DNA of 38,782 nt, from contig JBCCIS010000050.1 of assembly GCA_039028155.1 (NCBI GenBank), positions 1-38,782 of the forward strand, in the 5' to 3' direction. Within the stretch, counting starts at the first letter, position 1; each line of letters opens with the position of its first letter. This document shows, piece by piece, positions 16,761 through 24,009 of the stretch. This DNA is from Pseudomonadota bacterium. Lineage in GTDB: Bacteria > Pseudomonadota > Alphaproteobacteria > SP197. The position numbers and the translations under genes were made by a program. The notes under the pieces were generated by a model that worked only from the letters and a program-made list of their open reading frames with translations, ran no database searches and had not been told where the DNA came from.

Positions 16761-16770
16761 TGCACGTGCA
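16761..16770. promoter_or_regulatory. Short palindrome upstream of the molybdenum hydroxylase
   Basis: TGCACGTGCA is a perfect 10-bp palindrome immediately upstream of the ribosome-binding site of the 14415-16748 gene. It could be an operator, but a site this short can occur by chance. The rest of 16749-16900 shows nothing clear. Confidence 0.2.
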
Positions 16771-16900
16771 TCAGGAAGTATCCCCGGCGCGGCGTGGTAC
16801 CCGCTCGGCGAACGGCTTCATGATAGGCACGCGAAGGGCTCGCAAACAAGCCGGTTGCCGCGCTCTCTCGCGACGTGGAGCCGGGCGCGTTCGCCGCTGC

Positions 16901-17389
16901 CTACTCCTCGACCTCCTCGACTTCCCACAGGCGCAAGACCGTGGCGCCCTCGGCGTCGTCCATGTACATGATGCCCTCTTCAACCCGGATCGCCTCAACA
17001 CGATCCAGTGCCGCCATGAACGCAGCCTCCTGATCGCTGACGGCCGGCTCGCACAGCATCTGCGTTGTCGCCATGGGACTGAAGCGCACGACACCCTCCT
17101 CGATCTGATATGACCCAAAGAAGGTGTTGCACCCGCCATTGCCGTTGACCCTGCCATCGTCAGCAAAGCCAATCCGGGTTTGGGCGAAGTCGACGACACC
17201 CTGACCGTCGATGTCTTCGACCACCCAGGTGGTGCCTTCGTAGGGATAGCTCGGCCCCGTCACCTCCGACACCGTGTCGCAGGCGGTTGCCACAGCCGCC
17301 AGGGCGCCGATGGCCGCCATCTTCGCCAACACGGCGGGGCGGCGCGAAGCGCGCGCGGCCAACGTTGCCGTCAATGATGAATGGATCAT
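16901..17389 (-). CDS. META domain (HslJ-like) putative lipoprotein
   Basis: The 162-aa protein has an N-terminal export signal ending in a candidate lipobox (AVATAC, Cys37) and a META domain with GTTWVVEDIDG, NGNGGCNTFFGSY and FSPMATTQMLC. META/HslJ proteins are envelope proteins linked to heat shock and novobiocin resistance in E. coli and to motility in Leishmania; their biochemical role is unclear. The ATG at 17389 has GGGAG 9 nt upstream. The lipobox lacks the usual Leu at -3, so a plain Sec signal is possible. It lies 174 bp downstream of the tartrate dehydrogenase gene on the same strand. Confidence 0.85.
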   Translation of the reverse strand: MIHSSLTATLAARASRRPAVLAKMAAIGALAAVATACDTVSEVTGPSYPYEGTTWVVEDIDGQGVVDFAQTRIGFADDGRVNGNGGCNTFFGSYQIEEGVVRFSPMATTQMLCEPAVSDQEAAFMAALDRVEAIRVEEGIMYMDDAEGATVLRLWEVEEVEE

Positions 17390-17563
17390 AGCGTGCCACT
17401 CCCAAATTTGCGCTGAATAGATCTGTGCTCAATAGAAAAGACAGACCGGACACGACACCGGGCACCGACATTCGCCGATACCGGAGCATGCGTTCCCGAC
17501 CTGCCCTATCCTAGACCCAGATCTGACGTAACAAAATGGCAGGTTAAGGGCAGAGCGCCCGAC

Positions 17564-18619
17564 CTAGAGCACGTCGACGATAGCCTTACCCAGAGCCTCG
17601 GTCGATGCGTTCCCGCCGAGATCGGGCGTCAGCTGGCGGCCCTCCTTCAAAACCCGTTCGATGGCGCCGACGACCACCTGGCCCGCCTCGCCATGGCCGA
17701 GGTGATCGAGCATCATGGCGCCGGCCCAGATCTGGCCGATCGGGTTTGCGATGCCCTTACCGGCAATGTCAGGTGCTGAGCCGTGCACCGGTTCGAACAT
17801 GGAGGGCTTGTCGCCGGCCGGGTTGATATTGGCCGAAGGCGCAATCCCGATACTGCCGGCGACCGCCGGGCCCAGGTCCGACAGGATGTCGCCAAACAGG
17901 TTCGAGCCGACGACGACGTCGAACCAGTCGGGGTTGCGCACGAAGTGCGCCGTTAGGATGTCGATATGGTACTGGTCGACGGCCACATCCGGATAGTCGG
18001 CGGCGACCGCCGCCACACGCTCGTCCCAGAACGGCATGGTATGAAAGATGCCGTTGGACTTGGTCGCCGATGTCAGGTGTTTCTTCGCCCGGCTATTCGC
18101 AAGGTCAAACGCGTAGCGCAGAATACGGTCGGTGCCGTGGCGCGTGAAGACGGCGTTCTGGGTCACCATCTCGTGCTCGGTGCCCTCGTAAATTCGCCCG
18201 CCGATCTGCGAGTACTCGCCTTCGGTATTTTCGCGCACGACCCAGAAGTCGATGTCGTCGACGCCGCGGCCGGCAAGTGGGCAGGGCACGCCATCGAACA
18301 GGCGCACGGGCCTCAGGTTGACGTACTGATCCATCGTACGGCGGATCGGTATCAGGAGGCCCCACAGCGACACGTGGTCGGGCACGCCTGGAAAACCGAC
18401 GGCGCCAAGAAAGATCGCATCAAACGCGGCAAGCTGGTCGAGACCGTCTTCCGGCATCATGCGGCCGGTCTTGGCATAGGTCTCGCAGCTCCAGTCGAAG
18501 CTGGTCCAAGCAAATTCAATGCCCATCTTGGCGCCGGCCGCCTCCAAAACACGCAGCCCCTCGGGCACCACTTCCTTGCCGATTCCATCACCGGCGATAA
18601 CCGCGATACGATGACTCAA
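17564..18619 (-). CDS. Tartrate dehydrogenase / D-malate dehydrogenase family
   Basis: The 351-aa protein belongs to the isocitrate/isopropylmalate dehydrogenase superfamily (GDGIGKEVVPEGL at the N-terminus, GSNLFGDILSDLGPAVAGS and EPVHGSAPDIAGKGIANP near the C-terminus). The segments FDWSCETYAKTGRMMPEDG and GFPGVPDHVSLWGLLIPIRR are characteristic of tartrate dehydrogenase/decarboxylase and DmlA rather than LeuB. It would oxidise D-malate, L-tartrate or meso-tartrate with NAD and Mn. The start is TTG, overlapping the stop of the upstream gene by 4 bp (TTGA), with AAGGA 8 nt upstream. Confidence 0.9.
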   Translation of the reverse strand: MSHRIAVIAGDGIGKEVVPEGLRVLEAAGAKMGIEFAWTSFDWSCETYAKTGRMMPEDGLDQLAAFDAIFLGAVGFPGVPDHVSLWGLLIPIRRTMDQYVNLRPVRLFDGVPCPLAGRGVDDIDFWVVRENTEGEYSQIGGRIYEGTEHEMVTQNAVFTRHGTDRILRYAFDLANSRAKKHLTSATKSNGIFHTMPFWDERVAAVAADYPDVAVDQYHIDILTAHFVRNPDWFDVVVGSNLFGDILSDLGPAVAGSIGIAPSANINPAGDKPSMFEPVHGSAPDIAGKGIANPIGQIWAGAMMLDHLGHGEAGQVVVGAIERVLKEGRQLTPDLGGNASTEALGKAIVDVL

Positions 18620-18984
18620 CCGTCTTGTCCTTCCCTGTTGTTACGCATCAGATGGTCGATGCTGTTCCTCAACTCACGCCGCTTGGCGCACTGATCGCGA
18701 TGATCATCTACCAGCGCCGCGACGGCGCCGGTATCGTCCCGCAATGCGATGGCAATCTCGGCATCAAGCCGGACGATCTCGCGGATGACATCCTTTAGTT
18801 CGCTCGCCACCGCGTGAACAGCGCCCGGCGCGTCGGCCCGGGCCTGCTCGCGGAGTGGTTCCAGTTGGGCCTCAAGACCGATCCGATCGTTCGGTTCCGT
18901 TACCTGCTCTGAAGCTTGCTCAAGATCGGCGATACGATCAAACAGCTCGCCCCAAGTGACCGTGATCGTCGGCAGCCCGGCCAT
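18616..18984 (-). CDS. Small helical protein, DUF6165-like
   Basis: The 122-aa protein is soluble, charged and predicted mostly helical or coiled coil. Its opening (ITVTWGELFDRIADLE) resembles the pattern I associate with DUF6165 proteins, which have no known function. It sits between the PaaG-like gene (5 bp upstream) and the tartrate dehydrogenase (4-bp overlap), so it is translated as part of this operon. AGGGGA lies about 9 nt before the ATG. The family call is from memory and tentative. Confidence 0.6.
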   Translation of the reverse strand: MAGLPTITVTWGELFDRIADLEQASEQVTEPNDRIGLEAQLEPLREQARADAPGAVHAVASELKDVIREIVRLDAEIAIALRDDTGAVAALVDDHRDQCAKRRELRNSIDHLMRNNREGQDG

Positions 18985-18989
18985 CGCGT

Positions 18990-19775
18990 CTAGGTCCCCT
19001 GGAACGCGGCGGCGCGCTTCTCGCGAAACGCGGAAACACCTTCACGATAGTCGTTGGTTAGACCCAGACCCTTTTGAAGCCGCGCTTCCAGCGCCAGTTG
19101 GGTCTCCAGATCGTTGCCGGTCGAAGCGCGGATGGCGGCCTTGATATCGCCCAGCGCACGCGTCGGACCTTTGGCGAAACCGGTGGCTATCGCGTGGGCA
19201 TCAGCCGCGAGCGACTCGTCACCAACGCAAGTCCAGATGAGGCCCCAGGCCGCCGCCTGTTCGGCCGGCAGCGGATCACCCATCATGGCAAGCCCCATCG
19301 CGCGCGCCTGGCCCACCAGGCGCGGCAGGATCCAGGTGCCGCCGGCATCGGGCATCAGGCCGATCTTGACGAAGGCCTGCATGAACGAAGCCGAACGCCC
19401 GGCGATGACGACATCGGCAGCCAGTGCAATGTTGCATCCGGCGCCCGCGGCCACGCCGTTCACCGCCGCCACTACCGGGCAGCCCATGCCTGTCAGCCGC
19501 ATAATGAGCGGGTTGTAGCGGGTAACGAGCGAGTCCTCGAGATCCGGCGTCTCGCTTTCCATGTCGCGCGATGTCAGATCGGCGCCGGCGCAGAACCCTC
19601 GGCCGGCGCCGGTGATCATGACGCAGCGGAGGTCGGCATCCGCCTCGATCCGATCGAGCGCGTCGGCAAGATCGCTGAACATCTGCGGTGTCAGCGCGTT
19701 CAGCCTGTCCGGGCGGTTCAGCGTAATGCGGGCAACGCCGCCCTCGGCGTCGAACAGAATCGTCTCGTAGGTCAT
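18990..19775 (-). CDS. Enoyl-CoA hydratase/isomerase family protein, PaaG-like
   Basis: A crotonase-fold protein of 261 aa from the ATG at 19775 (MTYETILFD). The frame stays open for 16 more codons upstream, but these do not match the family and GGGAG lies upstream of the internal ATG. Seen: ITLNRPDRLNAL, the oxyanion-hole segments GRGFCAGADL and GVAAGAGCNIALAAD, and FVKIGLMPDAGGTWILPR. The last motif, with Asp in PDAGGTW, is typical of PaaG, the isomerase of phenylacetyl-CoA catabolism, and of fatty-acid isomerases. No other paa gene is in the window, so the substrate is open. First gene of a minus-strand operon. Confidence 0.88.
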   Translation of the reverse strand: MTYETILFDAEGGVARITLNRPDRLNALTPQMFSDLADALDRIEADADLRCVMITGAGRGFCAGADLTSRDMESETPDLEDSLVTRYNPLIMRLTGMGCPVVAAVNGVAAGAGCNIALAADVVIAGRSASFMQAFVKIGLMPDAGGTWILPRLVGQARAMGLAMMGDPLPAEQAAAWGLIWTCVGDESLAADAHAIATGFAKGPTRALGDIKAAIRASTGNDLETQLALEARLQKGLGLTNDYREGVSAFREKRAAAFQGT

Positions 19776-19881
19776 GGCGCTGACTGCTCCCGGCACGGTC
19801 AATCTAGAGGTGTGCCCTGTCATAGAGCAGATCCCGATTTGATGGAATTGCTTCAGGGCAAGTCCACCCGCCTTAGCGATC

Positions 19882-19908
19882 TTGTCCGATAACGCCAGCG
19901 ACTATAGT
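19882..19908 (+). promoter_or_regulatory. Possible promoter of the ABC-2 permease gene
   Basis: TTGTCC (19882-19887) and TATAGT (19903-19908) are 15 bp apart, a short spacer but with a strong -10 box. A start near 19915 would give a leader of about 6 nt before the ATG at 19921, matching the absence of a ribosome-binding site there. Confidence 0.35.
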
Positions 19909-19920
19909 TTGCCCGCCGCC

Positions 19921-20724
19921 ATGATACCGCCCCGCGCCCAACCGCTTGCGCCGCTGCCGCTCGTCAACTGGATGGGTGTGCGGACGCTGTTCTGGATGGA
20001 GCTCCGCCGCTATCTTAAAGCCTGGCCCTACGCCATCGGCGCGCCAGTGCTGACCACGCTGCTGTTCCTGGCGGTGTTCGATCTGGCGTTGGGCGACTTG
20101 CGCCGCGATATCGACGGCGTGCCGTTCCTGGTCTTCCTGGCACCCGGCCTGGTCGCCATGACCGTGATGACGACGGCCTTTGAGATCACCGGCTGGTCGA
20201 CCATCGACGCGAAAATCCGCGGCACGATCCAGGCGCAGCTGTCGGCACCGCTGCGGCCGACCGAGTTTGTCGGTGCCCACGTACTGGCAGGCGCTGTGGG
20301 CGGTCTGGTGAACGGCCTGCTGGTCGTGGTCGCCATGCAGCCCTTCATCGCCATCACGCCCATCGACCTCGGCCTATTGCTGTACTTCACCGTCACCAGC
20401 GCGTTGTTCATGGCCAGCGTCGGCATCGCGGCGGGTATTCAGGCGGACAAGTACGATCACGTCGCCACGATCATGAACTTCTTGATAACGCCAATGATCT
20501 TCTTGTCCGGCGTCTTCTTCCCCGTGAGCGCCTACAGCCCCCTCTTTGCCGACCTCGCACATCTGAGCCCGTTCTTCTGGATTATCGATGGCGCCCGCCA
20601 TGGCTATCTTGGCGTAGGCGAGGCGCCGCTCTTGCCATCAATGGTTCTCACCGGCGCCATGACCATCATTGCCCTGATCGGCCTGACCTTCATGGTCGCG
20701 CGCGGTTACAAGCTGAAACAGTGA
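19921..20724 (+). CDS. ABC-2 type transporter permease
   Basis: A 267-aa membrane protein (start ATG 19921) with about six transmembrane helices and the ABC-2 membrane domain pattern: FLVFLAPGLVAMTVMTTAF, an amphipathic helix before it, IRGTIQAQLSAPLRPTEFV and the late FLITPMIFLSGVFFPVS. ABC-2 permeases export polysaccharides, lipids or drugs with a separate ATPase. No ATPase gene is adjacent, so the partner must be encoded elsewhere or upstream sequence was lost. The in-frame TTG at 19882 would lie within the proposed promoter. Gene stands alone. Confidence 0.88.
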   Translation: MIPPRAQPLAPLPLVNWMGVRTLFWMELRRYLKAWPYAIGAPVLTTLLFLAVFDLALGDLRRDIDGVPFLVFLAPGLVAMTVMTTAFEITGWSTIDAKIRGTIQAQLSAPLRPTEFVGAHVLAGAVGGLVNGLLVVVAMQPFIAITPIDLGLLLYFTVTSALFMASVGIAAGIQADKYDHVATIMNFLITPMIFLSGVFFPVSAYSPLFADLAHLSPFFWIIDGARHGYLGVGEAPLLPSMVLTGAMTIIALIGLTFMVARGYKLKQ

Positions 20725-21005
20725 CCGGCTTGTAATAGCCATCCACATCACCGACCGCTTCGGTGTCGGCAGCAACATGGCCCACACACCGGCCGAATCA
20801 CCCATGAGGCGATCGAGGACGGTGCCATAGACGCTGTGCATCGAACCGATTGACCATCGATATGAGCGTTGGCGCGCTATGCCGCTAATCTATGGGCAGG
20901 GAAAAGAACCCTCCAGGTTCATGACCCATTGCGGCGCGGATCCTATGCCACCCGATCCCAAGGGGTCCGCGCCGCACCTCCCATCATCCGCAATCGACAC
21001 CCCGT
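20725..21005. other. 281-bp convergent intergenic region
   Basis: No convincing gene is seen between the ABC-2 permease and the SRPBCC gene, which converge here. The spacer holds small stems: CACCGA/TCGGTG near 20745-20762 and GAACC/GGTTC near 20907-20921, plus the long hairpin described separately. There is no T-tract after any of them. Confidence 0.5.
20930..20976. other. Strong hairpin in convergent intergenic region
   Basis: Arms at 20930-20940 and 20966-20976 pair perfectly over 11 bp (TGCGGCGCGGA and its complement), extended by four more pairs including two G-T pairs, with a 17-nt loop. It is very stable but lacks a T-tract on either strand. It could be a bidirectional 3' end structure, part of a small RNA, or a protein site. 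Confidence 0.5.
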
Positions 21006-21428
21006 TCAGCCAGCGCCGAAGCGGTCGCTCAGGCTTTGCAGGCCGGCATCGTAGATGCCGCCGATCGCCTCGCGGGCGATATCTTCTGGCGCACCAGCCA
21101 ACTGGTACTCCGCCGACCAGGTCACCGTCGACGTCCCATCGCCATTGTCTGAGACCGACAGGGTGGAGACGTAGCCTTCGACCGGCAGCGGTCCATCGAC
21201 GAGGACATATCGATAACGCATGGCCGCGTCATCATGGGTGGCCAGCCGTTCTCTCAGCCGAATACTGCCGACGACGACCACCTCGCGTTCCTGACCCTCA
21301 CCCGATCCGCTGCCGTGGCAGGCGATAACCGCCGGGTGCCAGTTGGCCAAGCCATCGAACGGCCCAACCAGCGTCCAAACTTCGGCCGCAGACGCCGCAA
21401 CTTTCTTGGAACGCTCCAGTAAAGGCAT
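21006..21428 (-). CDS. SRPBCC family (START-like) protein
   Basis: The 140-aa protein fits the SRPBCC/polyketide-cyclase-like fold: an N-terminal strand and helix (KKVAASAAEVWTLVGPFDGLANWHP), a run of beta strands with REVVVVGSIRLRERL, and the end motif TVTWSAEYQLAG followed by a long C-terminal helix. Members bind hydrophobic ligands or act as lyases and cyclases; the ligand is unknown. It begins 32 bp after the stop of the dimethylglycine-dehydrogenase-like gene on the same strand and is probably co-transcribed with it. Confidence 0.83.
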   Translation of the reverse strand: MPLLERSKKVAASAAEVWTLVGPFDGLANWHPAVIACHGSGSGEGQEREVVVVGSIRLRERLATHDDAAMRYRYVLVDGPLPVEGYVSTLSVSDNGDGTSTVTWSAEYQLAGAPEDIAREAIGGIYDAGLQSLSDRFGAG

Positions 21429-21460
21429 CGTAACGTCTCCCGCTTAACGGCTCACCATCA

Positions 21461-23917
21461 TCAGCCGCGCATGCGCTCACCCTTAGGATCAAACGGCGCC
21501 GACAGCGACGCCGTTGCCGGGAACCGGTCACCGGCAATCTCGATCTCGTAGGACGCCGACAGAATGTCGTCACGGCTGATCGGACCGTCTTCGGACTCAA
21601 CATAACCCATGGAGATCGGCTTCTCGATGGAATAGGCGTAGCCGCCTGACGTGGTCGTGCCGACCAGCTTGCCGTCTCGCCATATCGGCTCCTCGTGCAG
21701 CATGCGGGGCGCGCCGGGCTCACCGTCGACCGTGAAAATCGCCAAGCGACGATTAACGCCGTTTTCGCGCTGGGCGGCAATGGCTTCGCGGCCAATGTAG
21801 TCGACGTTCTTGTCACGCGCGACGGCGAACCCAAGGCCCGCCTCGATCGGGGTGTCCTCCGGCCCGATGTCATGGCCCCAGTGCTTGAAGCCCTTTTCAA
21901 GCCTCAGACAGTCCTGACAGTGCAGGCCCGCATGGCGCAGACCGTACTCCGCGCCGGCTTCGGTCAGGACCTCGTGGACGTGGGCGGCGAATTCGATGGG
22001 CACATAAAGCTCCCAACCGAGATCGCCGACATAGGAAACCCGCTGGCCGCGCACCATGGCATAGCCCAGGCCGAACTCCTGCGACGTGCCGAACGGGAAG
22101 GCCTCGTTCGACAGATCGACGTCCGTCAGCGATGACAGAAGCGCGCGCGACTTCGGTCCCATGACGCCCAAGACGGCAAAGGCCGACGTGACGTCGGTCA
22201 TGGTGACGTTGGCGCCCGCATCCATATTGCGCGCCATCCAATCCCAATCGTGCAATCTGGTCGTCGATCCGGTCACGACAAGAAAGCGTTCTTCGCCCAG
22301 GCGCGTCACGGTCAGATCCGTCTCGATGCCGCCCTTCGCGTTGAGCATCTGGGTATAGATCGCGCGGTTCTCTTCCTGCGCGATGTCGTTGGCGCACAAC
22401 CGCTGAAGCTGGTGTTCGGCATCGCCGCCCTGAACCTCGAACTTGGCGAATGGCGTGAGGTCATAGAGAGCGACATCGTTGCGTGTCGCATGGGCCTCAC
22501 GCGCCGCCGCGTCGTGCCAGCATGGTTTGCCGAATGTATAGGTGTATTCGCGGGCCTCGTCCCCTTCGGCATAAAACATCGGACGCTCCCAGCCAGACGC
22601 GACGCCCATCACGGCACCCTGTTCCACGAGCTTGTCGTGATAGGGCAGCCGCCGCGCGCCACGCGCGGTCTCGGGCTGGCGGTCGGGCCAGTGCATGGCA
22701 TAGAGCAGGCCGAGCGATTCCACCGTGCGGTCGCGCAGATAGGTGCGCGCCTTCTGGAACGGCTCGACACGCGTGATGTCGACATCCCACAGATCCATCG
22801 GCGATTCGCCGTCGACGATCCACTGGGCCAGTGCCTTGCCGATACCCGGCGCCGAGGCGATGCCGATCGAGTTGAGGCCGGCGGCGACGTAGATGTTCTG
22901 GGTCTCTGGTGCACGGCCCATGTAGTAGCGGTTGTCCGGCGTGAAACTCTCCGGCCCGTTGAAGAACTGGCGGATGCCCGCCTCGGCAAGCGCTGGAATA
23001 CGTTTCAGGCCGCCGTCCATCAGGATCTCGAAGTGATCCCAGTCTTCCGGCAGGACCGTGAACGAGGCGTCGTCCGGTACGCCGTCGACTGCCCATGGTT
23101 TGGCGACCGGTTCGAACCCGCCGACCAGGAGCTTGCCCGCGTCTTCCTTGATGTAGATGCAGGCGTCGTAGTCGCGGAGCACGGGTAGATCGGCGGGCAC
23201 GTCGGGCATCGGCTCGGTCACGATGTACATGTGCTCGGCAGCGTGGAGCGGCACGGTCACGCCGATCGCGGCGGCCAGGTCGCGCGTCCACATGCCGCCG
23301 GCCAAGACGACATACTCGCATTCGATCGTACCGTGATCGGTCACGACCGCGCTGGCGCGCCCGTTCGCCGTCTCGATGCGGCGAGCCGGACACTGTTCGA
23401 TGATCTTGGCCCCACCCATGCGCGCGCCCTTCGCCAGCGCCGCCGTCGTGTCGGTCGGGTTGGTCTGGCCGTCCTTGGGCATGAAGACCGCGCCGACAAG
23501 ATCTGACGTCTCGGTCACGGGATGCAGCTTGGCGACCTCGGCTGGCGTCAGAACCTCGACGTCGACGCCAAATGCGTTGGCCATGGACGCGGCGCGCTTA
23601 AGCTCGGTAAAGCGTTCTTCGGTCTGGGCGACGGTAATCGCGCCGTTCTGTTTGAAGCCGGTCATCTGGCCGGTTTCGGCCTCCAACTTCGGGTAGAGCT
23701 CGACGGAATAGGCCGCGAGTTGGGTCAGGTTGCGCGATGGCCGCAACTGGCCGACCAGGCCGGCGGCGTGCCATGTCGTGCCGGATGTCAGCTGGTCGCG
23801 CTCCAGCAGCACAACGTCGGTCCAGCCCAACTGGACGAGGTGATAGGCAATGCTGCAGCCGACGATGCCGCCGCCGACAACGACCACCTGAGCGCGGTCG
23901 GGCAAGTTCTGAACCAT
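21461..23917 (-). CDS. Dimethylglycine/sarcosine dehydrogenase-like FAD and folate protein
   Basis: The 818-aa protein joins an N-terminal FAD-dependent amine oxidoreductase (VVVVGGGIVGCS, residues 11-22; LLERDQLTSGTTWHAAG, 37-52) to a C-terminal aminomethyltransferase (GcvT) module from about residue 430, with the GcvT C-terminal barrel at the end. His50 in TTWHAAG matches the His that carries covalent FAD in dimethylglycine dehydrogenase. Such enzymes demethylate dimethylglycine, sarcosine or related N-methyl compounds and pass the carbon to tetrahydrofolate. The start at 23917 has GGAGGA a few bases upstream; the open frame extends to 24016 but would overlap the divergent gene and lacks family residues. 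The exact substrate is uncertain. Confidence 0.9.
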   Translation of the reverse strand: MVQNLPDRAQVVVVGGGIVGCSIAYHLVQLGWTDVVLLERDQLTSGTTWHAAGLVGQLRPSRNLTQLAAYSVELYPKLEAETGQMTGFKQNGAITVAQTEERFTELKRAASMANAFGVDVEVLTPAEVAKLHPVTETSDLVGAVFMPKDGQTNPTDTTAALAKGARMGGAKIIEQCPARRIETANGRASAVVTDHGTIECEYVVLAGGMWTRDLAAAIGVTVPLHAAEHMYIVTEPMPDVPADLPVLRDYDACIYIKEDAGKLLVGGFEPVAKPWAVDGVPDDASFTVLPEDWDHFEILMDGGLKRIPALAEAGIRQFFNGPESFTPDNRYYMGRAPETQNIYVAAGLNSIGIASAPGIGKALAQWIVDGESPMDLWDVDITRVEPFQKARTYLRDRTVESLGLLYAMHWPDRQPETARGARRLPYHDKLVEQGAVMGVASGWERPMFYAEGDEAREYTYTFGKPCWHDAAAREAHATRNDVALYDLTPFAKFEVQGGDAEHQLQRLCANDIAQEENRAIYTQMLNAKGGIETDLTVTRLGEERFLVVTGSTTRLHDWDWMARNMDAGANVTMTDVTSAFAVLGVMGPKSRALLSSLTDVDLSNEAFPFGTSQEFGLGYAMVRGQRVSYVGDLGWELYVPIEFAAHVHEVLTEAGAEYGLRHAGLHCQDCLRLEKGFKHWGHDIGPEDTPIEAGLGFAVARDKNVDYIGREAIAAQRENGVNRRLAIFTVDGEPGAPRMLHEEPIWRDGKLVGTTTSGGYAYSIEKPISMGYVESEDGPISRDDILSASYEIEIAGDRFPATASLSAPFDPKGERMRG

Positions 23918-24009
23918 GCTTCCTCCACACAACACAGCGCGCTCGACCCCCGGGCCGGGCACGCGCATGATAGCTGCCCATCTTGTCCGGTAAATCGAGC
24001 GGATCGTCC

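Noticed and set aside
20907-20976. GGTTC plus a GC stem looked briefly like part of a tRNA
   Set aside because: No acceptor, D or anticodon arm can be placed around it.
19879-23994. Shared ATCTTGTCCG(A/G)TAA string upstream of the ABC-2 permease (19879) and of hydrolase copy A (about 23981)
   Set aside because: A 14-mer with one mismatch between two spacers is expected by chance at appreciable frequency here, and its distance to the start codons differs.
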